A stretch of 64,000 bases of DNA from CALXOJ01 sp034120015. GTDB taxonomy: Bacteria > Spirochaetota > Spirochaetia > JAFGXN01. Positions 32,689 through 41,253 of this stretch are shown here, piece by piece. Below the pieces are notes generated by a model. It had not been told where the DNA came from and did no database searches. It saw nothing but the letters and a program-made list of their open reading frames with translations. Positions within the stretch are counted from its first letter, which is position 1, and each line of letters begins with the position of its first letter. Position numbers and translations under genes: made by a program. The stretch is taken from contig JAXEIF010000025.1 of assembly GCA_034120015.1 (NCBI GenBank), positions 1-64,000 on the forward strand, given 5' to 3'.

Positions 32689-35472
32689 TTATTTTGCAAT
32701 CCGCTCGTCGGTACAGACTCCTTTCAGACCGGAGGCATCAAATCGTTTAAACTGAACCTGCATTTTTCTATAAAAATTTGCATAATCTTTTTTCTCTTCC
32801 GGAGACCATGCCCGTTCGGCAACTGCGGCAATACGGGGAAAACTCATGTATACAACATGCTCCCGGGGAGTGTAAACTTTTCCGTTTTTCTCAAATCCGA
32901 ACGTTTTTTCCGTCCAATAATTGGCCTGAATACCGATCTGTGCCCCCTCGGCAATTTCGACTCCGGCATGACGGACATTATAATTATATACCGTCTGCAA
33001 TGTTTGCACACTCTTATGCCCCACTGTCGATGTCGGAGAATAGGTATTTTTATCGTATTCGGACTGATAATAATCCAGATAATATTTATTGGTATCGGAG
33101 TTAATCACCTTCAATCCGAGACTGTTTATCAGCTGCATATCGGCATTCCCCACTTCCCACGCATGAATAATCCCATCCGATTGGGGTCTAAAATTACCTT
33201 TTGTTGCTTCATTCCACATCACCATTTTTGTTCCGTTTTCACGGGCTACAGGTTGAATTTGTTCAAGGAACCATGCCTGAAGTTTCTGAAAATTTTCATA
33301 ACTCGGTTGTGCGGCAGGATTACCGACAATTTCACGCATTTTTTTCTCGCATCGTTGACAGAACCACCAATGTCCTATCGGATACCACGAATACGGATTT
33401 ATTTTGACCTCATCAGCCCCTATATGAAAGTACTGCTGACCGAAGACAGCCTTCATCTGTCTGATCATTTCGGTTAAGACATCGACTGTATCCGGATTGG
33501 AAACACATAAATCGGTATCCGATCCCGGAAGCAAATTTTTGGGGCATCGGTTTTGACCTTTATAAAAATCATCACAGCGTAAATTGACACTTTGTCCCGA
33601 AGGACTTTCCCCCGTCATTAATTCATAAACAGCTTTGCTGTGTCCCGGCAAATCCATTTCCGGAATCACTGTAATATTGCGATCCCGGGCATACCGAATC
33701 ACATCACGAATCTCACTTTCCGTATAAAAACCGCCGTGAGCATTCTCCCTATACGGGTAATTGGGATCCGAGGAATCGTTCGGATCAAAAAATTCCCATT
33801 CTCCTTCCTGTTCGTAATCAGTGTGGTTATAATTGGCGGAATCCCGATTCGGACCCGTTCTCCATGCCGCTTTTTTCATAAACCGGTCAAAGTCGTATGT
33901 ATTCCCGGCTTTTGTGACTGCTTTGCCTTTAAAAGGAAACCGCACCCCGCCGTCATCGGTTAAATGCCAATGAAAGCGGTTGATCTTTATTAATGAAAGT
34001 TCATCAATCAGTTGTTTGACAAATTCGGCATCAAAAAACTGGCGGCTGACATCCAGCATGTAACCGCGCCACTCAAATCGCGGTTCATCTTCAATCGTAC
34101 AGCACGGAATCGTTAATGTTAACCCCTCTACGGAACTGAGACTGAGAACTTCGGGAGGCATTAACTGAAGCAATGTATACAAGCCGTATAAAAAGCCCCC
34201 GTATCCGTTGGCCTTGATGGTAATAACATTCGTATTGACATCCAATCGGTATCCTTCACTGTTCGCGATACCCGGATCACGAATCAACCGAATCACATTG
34301 GAATCCGCATTTCCGGCGGGTAATGTGATTCCCGATGACGAGGAAATTCTGCTGCGGAACAAATCAACGGCAGTTGCGGCCAATCCCGATTCATCATTGA
34401 TTTCGGTCAATGAATTGATGACAAAAGCCCCTTCTGCCCCGGTAAACATTTTCGGTTCGGGGATGACCGACGGTTCGCTGTTTTTGACTATCTCACCGCT
34501 TGTATACAAACCGATATATTCGATTTCGGCTCCGTTGACACTCTGCGTACGTTCTCCCCAATAAACACCGAATTCAAACTCCGTTATTCCCGTAAAAAAT
34601 TCGGGATTCGTAAAAAAGGCCTCCGGATCAAATGATGTCTGCCGTTTTCCGTCAACATAGACAAGAATCACGTTTTCTTTTCTGATAATATCGAAATCAA
34701 CAAATTTTCCGGCATCCTCAGCACGGGTGTAATCGTTCAAATAATGCAGTTTCTGTCCGTTGCTTTCATCACCGATTCGATAAAGCTCGGATTTAAATTG
34801 AAGATCGGTCTCATTCTCATACAGGTAGAGAATATCGGCCCCGGTTGTTTGTACACGAAAATTCGGATTATGATCGTTCAGTTTCAGCCTGACACGAATC
34901 AAATCGCATTCGTACTCATTAAGAACAGTCAGCGTTTGCTTGTTCCCGTTACGGGGTTCACCCAGGTCTGCATCGATTTTTAAACAGCCGTCTTCGATTT
35001 TATGTTTATTCCCCTGCATCTGACCGATAAGCATCGGTGAAACAAAATTTTCAGTCATAACACGACGATAAAGGGTTCCGTCAACAGTAACGGAATCGGG
35101 AGCGGACACACCTGTCACTGTAACGGAAAATTCAACCGTTTTTCCGTTTGCAGTCACTCCCTTTACTTTCGCCGTTCCTTCTCTCATTGCAACCAAAAGA
35201 TTCCCCTCTTTTACGCAGGCAACTTCAGGTGGCGTCACAGTCCAATTAATCTGACGGTTAGTCGTAGTTTCCGGTAAAAACTGCAATTCCAGCTGAATCT
35301 CAATTCCCGCAAATAACGTGTCTTTCGGAACATTCTCAACAGAAACGGAATCAGGATTAATCTCTTGCTGCGACGAATTCCCATTTCCCGAACCATTCCC
35401 CGAAACCGGTTTCTCCGGACAACCGATCAGCAATGCTGTTCCGACAATTAATAAAATCATTTTTCCGAACAT
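32689..35472 (-). CDS. GH20 beta-N-acetylhexosaminidase lipoprotein, long form with Big2 and LamG-like domains
   Basis: 927 residues; signal MFGKMILLIVGTALLIGC (Cys18) with AAGGAG 7 nt upstream. After a Gly/Asn/Ser linker comes a Big2-like domain (~40-120: DSVSVENVPKDTLFAGIEIQ...INWTVTPPEVACVKEGNLL...GTAKVKGVTANG). Next is a concanavalin/LamG-like sandwich (~130-330, with ILVYVDGKRQTSF and FEFGVYWGE). GH20b (~340-470) and the catalytic barrel follow, with Asp687-Glu688 in YFHIGADEVKINPYSWYP. About half the residues of the catalytic part match the short hexosaminidase. The extra domains suggest binding to a large glycan or host surface. Confidence 0.95.
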   Translation of the reverse strand: MFGKMILLIVGTALLIGCPEKPVSGNGSGNGNSSQQEINPDSVSVENVPKDTLFAGIEIQLELQFLPETTTNRQINWTVTPPEVACVKEGNLLVAMREGTAKVKGVTANGKTVEFSVTVTGVSAPDSVTVDGTLYRRVMTENFVSPMLIGQMQGNKHKIEDGCLKIDADLGEPRNGNKQTLTVLNEYECDLIRVRLKLNDHNPNFRVQTTGADILYLYENETDLQFKSELYRIGDESNGQKLHYLNDYTRAEDAGKFVDFDIIRKENVILVYVDGKRQTSFDPEAFFTNPEFFTGITEFEFGVYWGERTQSVNGAEIEYIGLYTSGEIVKNSEPSVIPEPKMFTGAEGAFVINSLTEINDESGLAATAVDLFRSRISSSSGITLPAGNADSNVIRLIRDPGIANSEGYRLDVNTNVITIKANGYGGFLYGLYTLLQLMPPEVLSLSSVEGLTLTIPCCTIEDEPRFEWRGYMLDVSRQFFDAEFVKQLIDELSLIKINRFHWHLTDDGGVRFPFKGKAVTKAGNTYDFDRFMKKAAWRTGPNRDSANYNHTDYEQEGEWEFFDPNDSSDPNYPYRENAHGGFYTESEIRDVIRYARDRNITVIPEMDLPGHSKAVYELMTGESPSGQSVNLRCDDFYKGQNRCPKNLLPGSDTDLCVSNPDTVDVLTEMIRQMKAVFGQQYFHIGADEVKINPYSWYPIGHWWFCQRCEKKMREIVGNPAAQPSYENFQKLQAWFLEQIQPVARENGTKMVMWNEATKGNFRPQSDGIIHAWEVGNADMQLINSLGLKVINSDTNKYYLDYYQSEYDKNTYSPTSTVGHKSVQTLQTVYNYNVRHAGVEIAEGAQIGIQANYWTEKTFGFEKNGKVYTPREHVVYMSFPRIAAVAERAWSPEEKKDYANFYRKMQVQFKRFDASGLKGVCTDERIAK

Positions 35473-35498
35473 AAAACTTCTCCTTATTTTCCATATTT

Positions 35499-35526
35499 AT
35501 TGTATTCCAATTATTCAATATTTCAA
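35499..35526 (-). promoter_or_regulatory. Promoter of the long hexosaminidase gene
   Basis: Minus strand: -35 TTGAAA (35521-35526), 16-nt spacer, -10 TACAAT (35499-35504), then a ~20-nt leader containing AAGGAG. Confidence 0.6.
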
Positions 35527-35586
35527 TAAAAAAATAATTTATAAACAGGATAATATATCTGATTGACGAGGATTGATTATTCGGAT

Positions 35587-35615
35587 TTGACGAAAAACAG
35601 AATTACGGTTATACT
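35587..35615 (+). promoter_or_regulatory. cysK promoter
   Basis: -35 TTGACG (35587-35592), 17-nt spacer, -10 TATACT (35610-35615), followed by GAGG 6 nt before the ATG at 35632. No riboswitch-like leader is present. Confidence 0.7.
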
Positions 35616-35631
35616 GATAACGAGGTTATCA

Positions 35632-36555
35632 ATGATTTACGGCAATATACAGGATTTAATCGGTAAAACACCCTTAATCAGATTATCACAATTCGAAGAA
35701 AGACACCGCCTTTCGGCAACCGTTCTTGCCAAAACAGAACGGTTCAACCCCGGCGGCAGCATCAAAGACCGGGCGGCCAAAGCGATGCTGGACGAAGCGG
35801 AGACGGCCGGTATTCTCAAACCGGGCGGAACCGTCATCGAACCGACCAGCGGCAACACCGGAATCGGACTGGCCATGCTGACGGCTGTCCGCGGCTATAA
35901 ACTGGTGATTGTCATGCCTGACACGATGAGTATCGAGCGACGCAATCTGATGAAAGCCTACGGCGCCGAACTTGTCCTTTCCGACGGGAAAAAGGGAATG
36001 AGCGGTGCCATCGCCAAAGCGGAAGAAATTGCCGAATCGACGCCGGGCAGTCTGATTATCGGACAGTTTACCAATCCGGCAAATGCCCGGGCTCATTATC
36101 TGACAACAGGTCCCGAGATCTGGAAAGATACCGACGGAAAAATCGATATACTGATTGCGGGAGTCGGTACGGGCGGAACGATTACCGGTACGGGACGCTA
36201 TCTGAAAGAAAAGAATCCCGCAGTCAGGATTATCGCAGTCGAGCCCGAGGCCTCTCCTGTTTTGTCGGGAGGAACGGCCGGTCCGCACAAGGTGCAGGGA
36301 ATCGGAGCCGGTTTCATTCCGGATATTCTCGATACCGCGGTTTACGACGAAGTCATTCGCGTCAGCGATGAAGACGCTTTGGCGTTCGGCCGCGATTCGG
36401 CCCGAAAAGACGGACTGCTGGTCGGCATCTCATCCGGTGCGGCTTTAAAGGCAGCAGCCGTTGTTGCCGCAAGACCGGAAAATAAAAACAAGACCGTCGT
36501 CGTGATTTTACCCGATACGGGAGAGCGGTATCTGTCAACGTCAATGTTTTCGTAA
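35632..36555 (+). CDS. cysK: Cysteine synthase (O-acetylserine sulfhydrylase)
   Basis: 307 residues. PLP enzyme that makes cysteine from O-acetylserine and sulfide. Start at 35632 gives MIYGNIQDLIGKTPLIRL, the standard opening; the upstream ATG at 35563 would precede the promoter. The PLP lysine lies in FNPGGSIKDRAA, the substrate loop is PTSGNTGIGLA, the phosphate-binding loop is GVGTGGTITGTGRYL, and KVQGIGAGFIPD and VGISSGAA are conserved. Its last 15 nt overlap the convergent methylase gene. Codons 21-62 are duplicated as a broken fragment at 32333-32455. Confidence 0.96.
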   Translation: MIYGNIQDLIGKTPLIRLSQFEERHRLSATVLAKTERFNPGGSIKDRAAKAMLDEAETAGILKPGGTVIEPTSGNTGIGLAMLTAVRGYKLVIVMPDTMSIERRNLMKAYGAELVLSDGKKGMSGAIAKAEEIAESTPGSLIIGQFTNPANARAHYLTTGPEIWKDTDGKIDILIAGVGTGGTITGTGRYLKEKNPAVRIIAVEPEASPVLSGGTAGPHKVQGIGAGFIPDILDTAVYDEVIRVSDEDALAFGRDSARKDGLLVGISSGAALKAAAVVAARPENKNKTVVVILPDTGERYLSTSMFS

Positions 36556-38436
36556 AGGCTGCGAAGCTTCGGAACGGTAAGATTCCGCTTCTTCGGCAGA
36601 CAAACCGTACGCCCCGGCCGATAACACCGTCAATGCGGCCTCCGTTTCGACCGTCAGCCCTTCACGGGAGATTCTGCGGTAAAGACGGCAAAATTCCCCG
36701 TGCAGGGTTTGATTCAAAACGGGAATCGGCAGTTCTTCCAAATGGGATCGCAGCATTTTCGCCGAGCGGTAGCGCTTGCGCAAAATATAATCAGGAAAGC
36801 GGCTGTTCAGAAGGCAGACCAGCGTTTCCGGCGGATAACCGGTCGTCGGATAAAGCGCATTGGCACTGTTAAGAATAAGCGCGCCGGTTTCGTCATAATG
36901 ACAGCAGAGCCGGCTGCCGATAAACCGGTAAACAATTTTCGGATTCCGGTAACGGCTTTCCGGAGCACATTGACGCAAATCTTCCTTTTTAAACCGAATC
37001 CATCGGGCCGGTGCCCCGAATCCGAACGGAAACAGATCGCACCCGCGGTAGACCGGCTCGCCGCCCTCAAACGGAACCGACGCCGTCAACCGTCCGTTAT
37101 TCCCCGTCACGATACCCAAAACAAAACCGCAAATATCACCGAGGCGGACATGTTCGACACGGTAAAGACGCCCCAGCAATTCCTTCTCGCGCGGCGAGGT
37201 GTAAGCCGCAATGACATAATCGGGCTCTTCCGGAACGGGAACCGGGTACGTTTCTCCGTCCGCCGCCGTTACCGTTACGGAAATCCGGGGCTGCGGCAGT
37301 ACCGCATCGGCAACCGCCCCTTCCGCCAGAACCGCTTCGGACTGAACGCCGGGAAAAGCCTTTCCCAACAGCCGCAGCGAGAGACTCCGGTTCCGCCGCA
37401 GGACTTCTTTGCGAACGCACCGGTGACGGCCGACCGTCAGAAACGACGCCGGAAGAAAAAAAATCCAGCGGCCGTCCGGCTTCAGCCATTCCAGTGCATT
37501 CAGCAGAATCAAACCGAAACTGTCGCCGGCACCGCTGTCAGCGATACGATGCGCCGGCCGGCAACGCTCGCGGGGCGAAAAACGTACCCCCCACGGCGGA
37601 TTGGACAAAATAAGATCGAAACGATGCGGAAGCGGCTTCCCGTCAAGCGCATCTTTCAAAAACAGCCGGGAACGGAAATCGGGATCTTTAAAAAACAGCG
37701 CCAGATTGGTTTCGCACAAACGCAGAGCCGTTTGATCGGTATCCGAAGCGAAAACGGACCCGCTGTCGGAATCGGGAGAAAGTGCCGCCGTCAGCAAAGC
37801 ACCGCTGCCGCAGCACGGATCGTAAACCGTCCGATTCTTCTCTACCGTTCCCAAAAACGGAACCACCGGTTTCGGTGTATAAAAGGAACCGGACCGGGAG
37901 CGCCCTCCGACCGTGCATAATGCCTGATACAGAAGCCCCGGAAAATCACAGTCGGCCGGAATTCGGGTTCCGGTCAGCCGCTCGTACAGACACAGCTGAT
38001 CTTCGTTTAGAGGCTCTATCCATTCCCGGCAGAGACGCCCGACTCTCGTTTGATCTCCGGTTCCGACACCGTTGCGGCCGGCGGATGCGGACAGCAGCCC
38101 GTTTCGGTGCAACAGAAACAGACAGACGGGTTTAACCGCCTCTTCGGGCGAAAGCCCCCGTTCGCGGGCAAAAGCGACCGTCTGCCGAAGATGCATTCGA
38201 ATATCCGGCGAAAGCCCGGGGACAAAAACCGGCAATGCGGCACGACCGGCGGTTCTGTTGGCACGGGAAACCAGTCTTTCGGAAGCCGCCCTGCGGACAA
38301 TATCGGCAAGACGAAGGCGTTCCGCTTCATCGGCGGTACGGGGTAAAGGCGGAATCAATCCCTCTTTCTGCCAGTTACGCAGAGTCGCTGAAGAAACCGG
38401 GATTTGTTCCAAAAGAAAATCGACGACATTTTCCAT
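36541..38436 (-). CDS. Orphan N6-adenine DNA methylase with N-terminal MerR-like helix-turn-helix
   Basis: 631 residues from ATG 38436 (the in-frame ATG at 38565 lies upstream of a -10 box and adds an unrelated tail). AdoMet motif I is DPCCGSGAL (Asp206 onward) and catalytic motif IV is NPPW (Asn279), the gamma-type order. The C-terminus (VRLGDICGFVLGIVTGNN...YRGCDLFPFGF...NPKIVYRFIGSRL) resembles TaqI/Type IIG target-recognition regions. Where a nuclease would be, residues ~8-60 look like a MerR-like DNA-binding helix pair (VSSATLRNWQKEGLIPP). No restriction gene is adjacent. It may be a self-contained epigenetic methylase. Confidence 0.88.
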   Translation of the reverse strand: MENVVDFLLEQIPVSSATLRNWQKEGLIPPLPRTADEAERLRLADIVRRAASERLVSRANRTAGRAALPVFVPGLSPDIRMHLRQTVAFARERGLSPEEAVKPVCLFLLHRNGLLSASAGRNGVGTGDQTRVGRLCREWIEPLNEDQLCLYERLTGTRIPADCDFPGLLYQALCTVGGRSRSGSFYTPKPVVPFLGTVEKNRTVYDPCCGSGALLTAALSPDSDSGSVFASDTDQTALRLCETNLALFFKDPDFRSRLFLKDALDGKPLPHRFDLILSNPPWGVRFSPRERCRPAHRIADSGAGDSFGLILLNALEWLKPDGRWIFFLPASFLTVGRHRCVRKEVLRRNRSLSLRLLGKAFPGVQSEAVLAEGAVADAVLPQPRISVTVTAADGETYPVPVPEEPDYVIAAYTSPREKELLGRLYRVEHVRLGDICGFVLGIVTGNNGRLTASVPFEGGEPVYRGCDLFPFGFGAPARWIRFKKEDLRQCAPESRYRNPKIVYRFIGSRLCCHYDETGALILNSANALYPTTGYPPETLVCLLNSRFPDYILRKRYRSAKMLRSHLEELPIPVLNQTLHGEFCRLYRRISREGLTVETEAALTVLSAGAYGLSAEEAESYRSEASQPLRKH

Positions 38437-38448
38437 ACTGTTGTTTCG

Positions 38449-38454
38449 ATTATA
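38449..38454 (-). promoter_or_regulatory. -10 box of the methylase gene
   Basis: TATAAT on the minus strand, 12 nt upstream of the ATG at 38436, with no Shine-Dalgarno sequence in between. A TTGTCT (38470-38475) is spaced 15 nt, too short for an ideal -35. Confidence 0.4.
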
Positions 38455-38507
38455 CCAAAATAGACAAAAAGACAAAAGCGGGCAAATCTTCTTTACAAAA
38501 GTTTTTC

Positions 38508-38535
38508 TTGACAAATCCGAAGACGGAATTACAAT
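38508..38535 (+). promoter_or_regulatory. Promoter of the fucosidase gene, leaderless type
   Basis: Consensus -35 TTGACA (38508-38513), 16-nt spacer, -10 TACAAT (38530-38535), then CGATATT and the ATG at 38543. The 7-nt gap holds no ribosome binding site. This is the clearest leaderless arrangement in the window. Confidence 0.75.
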
Positions 38536-38542
38536 CGATATT

Positions 38543-39913
38543 ATGAAACAAAAATTATTATTCATTTCGGTTTTTTCCCTTATCGCGGGAATTCATTTGT
38601 TTGCCGGTTCTTCCCCAAACAGCGCTGCGGCACAGCAGGAGAAGATGCAATGGTGGCGCAATGCCAAATTCGGAATGTTCATTCACTACGGTCTTTACTC
38701 GGGTCCCGAAGGCAAACTGAACGGTATCCGCTATAAGAACGGAGTCGAATGGATTCAGTTTCATACGGGAATGAATTCCGACCGTTATGCACGAAAGACA
38801 ACCCCTCTGTTTCGACCCGCTCCCGAAGCTCCCGCTTCATGGGCCGCGCTGGCCGCCGAAGCCGGATGCCGGTACACGGTTCTGACAGCCAAACACCACG
38901 AAGGATTTTCCCTTTTCGATTCCGCACTGACCGATTTTGACTCTTACGATTTAATTCAAAGAGATATTGTCGACGAATGGATTCGGGCCTGTCGGGAAAA
39001 AGGATTAAAACCGGGACTCTACTATTCCGTCATCGACTGGCACCATCCCTCTTACGATGCGAAAGCGGCACCGAGACTTCCGTATCCCGCCGGGAACCGT
39101 CTTGCGCGGACGCACCGGTATCCCGACCGGAAAAAATACGCAGAATTTGTCCACGAACAGGCAACGGAAATCATGAAAAAATACAACCCCGATATCATCT
39201 GGTGGGATTACACAAAAGGAGACGGCGATTATCTGTGGAACGCTTCGGAACTGCTGCAGAAAATGCGGACAATGAAGCCGTCCGTTATTATGAATAACCG
39301 TCTTTACGAAGCCGGTCAGGTACAGTCGGAAGGAAAAATAGCGCCGACCGACTCGGATAAAGGTGATTTTTCCACGCCCGAAGAATATGTTCCCGAAGAA
39401 GGTCTGCCGGACAACGCCGACTGGGAAGTCTGTATGACACTGAACGGAACCTGGGGATATTCGGCGTGGAACAAAAACTGGAAACCGTTTGAAACGGTTC
39501 TCCGTGCCCTGACGGATACGGTTTCCAAAGGCGGCAATTTTCTGCTGAACATCGGTCCGCGTGCCGACGGATCGATTCCCGAAGAAGCCGTCACCGTTTT
39601 CCGCCAAATCGGAGCCTGGATGCGCATTAACGGCGAAGCGGTTTACGGCACCCGCAGAGCGGACCTGCCGAAACCGGAATGGGGTGTTTACACCCGCAAG
39701 GGCAGCACGCTGTACGCATTGGTCTACCGGCTGCCGAAAAACGGCACGCTCGCCGTTCCCGTCGAAACGGCAGATAAAACGGTGAGCGTCACCCGCACCG
39801 GAAGCAAAACCGTCGTTGCTTTCGAACGCGGCGAAACAGGTCTGTGCATTCCGTTGAAGGCAACCGACCTCGACAGTCCCGTGACCGTATTCAAAATCGA
39901 AAACGCGTTTTAA
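38543..39913 (+). CDS. Alpha-L-fucosidase, GH29
   Basis: 456 residues with a Sec signal peptide (MKQKLLFISVFSLIAGIHLFAGS). The GH29 catalytic domain starts at WWRNAKFGMFIHYGLYS (HYG signature), continues with TVLTAKHHEGFSLFDS (His pair) and LKPGLYYSVIDWHHP, and has the nucleophile Asp222 in DIIWWDYTKGDG. Later blocks include WEVCMTLNGTWGYS and GGNFLLNIGPRADG. It releases terminal fucose from host or dietary glycans in the periplasm or outside. It is transcribed alone, between two terminator or promoter elements. In-frame upstream ATGs would precede the promoter and are rejected. Confidence 0.95.
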   Translation: MKQKLLFISVFSLIAGIHLFAGSSPNSAAAQQEKMQWWRNAKFGMFIHYGLYSGPEGKLNGIRYKNGVEWIQFHTGMNSDRYARKTTPLFRPAPEAPASWAALAAEAGCRYTVLTAKHHEGFSLFDSALTDFDSYDLIQRDIVDEWIRACREKGLKPGLYYSVIDWHHPSYDAKAAPRLPYPAGNRLARTHRYPDRKKYAEFVHEQATEIMKKYNPDIIWWDYTKGDGDYLWNASELLQKMRTMKPSVIMNNRLYEAGQVQSEGKIAPTDSDKGDFSTPEEYVPEEGLPDNADWEVCMTLNGTWGYSAWNKNWKPFETVLRALTDTVSKGGNFLLNIGPRADGSIPEEAVTVFRQIGAWMRINGEAVYGTRRADLPKPEWGVYTRKGSTLYALVYRLPKNGTLAVPVETADKTVSVTRTGSKTVVAFERGETGLCIPLKATDLDSPVTVFKIENAF

Positions 39914-39935
39914 AGCACTCCAACGGGTTCATTTC

Positions 39936-39976
39936 TGCCTGCGGGAAACGGATTCGTCTTCCGCAGGCACTCTTTT
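39936..39976 (+). terminator. Terminator of the fucosidase gene
   Basis: Perfect 9-bp stem TGCCTGCGG (39936-39944) with CCGCAGGCA (39961-39969), followed by CTCTTTT. Its tail reaches into the stop codon of the convergent gene at 39975. Confidence 0.75.
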
Positions 39977-41252
39977 ACGGCGCTGCCTCTTCGTTCCAAT
40001 CATCCTGTTCGATGACATTCATCCACGAAAACAGCGCACAGTCAATCAGCGGCTCCCCCAGAGCCCGGTTCAGACAATCGGTTAAATCGCGGTAAGCGGC
40101 ATCACCCGGATCACTCATTCGGATCTGATGCAGCTCTTCCAAAGATAAAGTATTGAGATAACGGACCGCCTCGGCATGAAGTTTTACTTTGTTTTCTTCA
40201 ACGGCACGGGCAAACGCTTCTTCGGATTGATAATGAATCAGATAAAGTCCGGCACGAATATCGTAGAACGGATAACGGTCGGTTGTCGGAAATTCCAGTG
40301 TCTCTTCGTACTCATACCACAGCGGCTCGGTGACTTCGACCGAAACAGTCTCTGACGTCTCTTCGTGACCGTCTTCTTCACCGCTGCCGCGGCTTTCCTC
40401 TTCGCAAACGGTCTCTTCACCGCTGTCACAGGACGGTTCGTTTTTTTCTTCCTGCCCCGTGCCGTCCGAACAGCCGCAACCCTCGAAACCGGCAGACTCC
40501 GCCCCCCCGGCAGAACCGCTCTCTTTTTCTTCCGTATGCTCCGACGAAGATGCCGTTTTTTTATCGGAAAGCGCAAAGAGCTTCGCAATCAGCCGTTTAA
40601 CCTCGGCTTTGTCGGGGGGACAATAGGGCGACATCGCCATATTCCAGGCATTGATGCTCTCTTTTGTCTCCATATCGGGCACCCACCGGTTGTCCCTGTA
40701 AACAAGTGTCAGCGGAAACGAAGGGTACATCTCTGTAAGTTTATCATCCCGTTTTATGTATTCCCGAACATTTTCGAACAGCGTCTCCCCGTCAATCTCC
40801 GAAAAAACGGCATTCTCCTCACCGTCCGGCAGACAAACCGCTTCGAAATAGGGTTCAAACCGGCGGTTGGTAATATCGACATAACCGATAAAAATCCGGT
40901 TCCCGTTTTCATCCGTCCGAAACGCATTGCCGCGTATTTTAAAATCGAAATACTTCATGATTTCTCTGAAATCATCGAAAGACGAAATCGGAATCGTCCC
41001 TTTCGGAAGCGAAAGAACCGGAGTCTGACCGTTTTCGCCGATCCTGCGGGCAGCCTCTTCCTCATAGAGAACCGCCGGTAAAATGTCCACGCTTATCGGC
41101 GCGAATTCCTTATCGACCGCTTTCGCATTCCCTTCTTTTGCGGTATTCAAAATACGGTACAACACTTTTTGCGGCGGTTCTTCTTTTTGCCCGGCGGCAA
41201 AGAGAGCCGTCGCCAGCACTGTCAAAAAGACAGTCATTATTCGTTTTTTCAT
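39975..41252 (-). CDS. Exported protein with Glu/Ser/Cys-rich linker
   Basis: 425 residues. The signal sequence MKKRIMTVFLTVLATALFAAGQKEE is followed by a charged mature start, of the type often seen in spirochaetal periplasmic proteins (no lipobox cysteine). The N-terminal domain (30-225) is globular, with SISSFDDFREIMKYFDFK-like helices and strands. Residues ~230-300 are a low-complexity linker rich in Glu, Ser, Gly and six cysteines (GCGCSDG, PSCDS, TVCEEE). A small C-terminal domain follows. The ribosome binding site AAGGAGG lies inside the end of the nitroreductase gene, so it is the last gene of a three-gene operon. Family unknown. Confidence 0.75.
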   Translation of the reverse strand: MKKRIMTVFLTVLATALFAAGQKEEPPQKVLYRILNTAKEGNAKAVDKEFAPISVDILPAVLYEEEAARRIGENGQTPVLSLPKGTIPISSFDDFREIMKYFDFKIRGNAFRTDENGNRIFIGYVDITNRRFEPYFEAVCLPDGEENAVFSEIDGETLFENVREYIKRDDKLTEMYPSFPLTLVYRDNRWVPDMETKESINAWNMAMSPYCPPDKAEVKRLIAKLFALSDKKTASSSEHTEEKESGSAGGAESAGFEGCGCSDGTGQEEKNEPSCDSGEETVCEEESRGSGEEDGHEETSETVSVEVTEPLWYEYEETLEFPTTDRYPFYDIRAGLYLIHYQSEEAFARAVEENKVKLHAEAVRYLNTLSLEELHQIRMSDPGDAAYRDLTDCLNRALGEPLIDCALFSWMNVIEQDDWNEEAAP

Positions 41253-41253
41253 T

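Noticed and set aside
36700..37920. 406-codon open frame antisense to the methylase
   Set aside because: The methylase has clear catalytic motifs; the antisense product is arginine-rich with no family.
38072..38542. N-terminal extension of the fucosidase
   Set aside because: It would start upstream of the consensus promoter and lie antisense to the methylase; the signal peptide begins at 38543.
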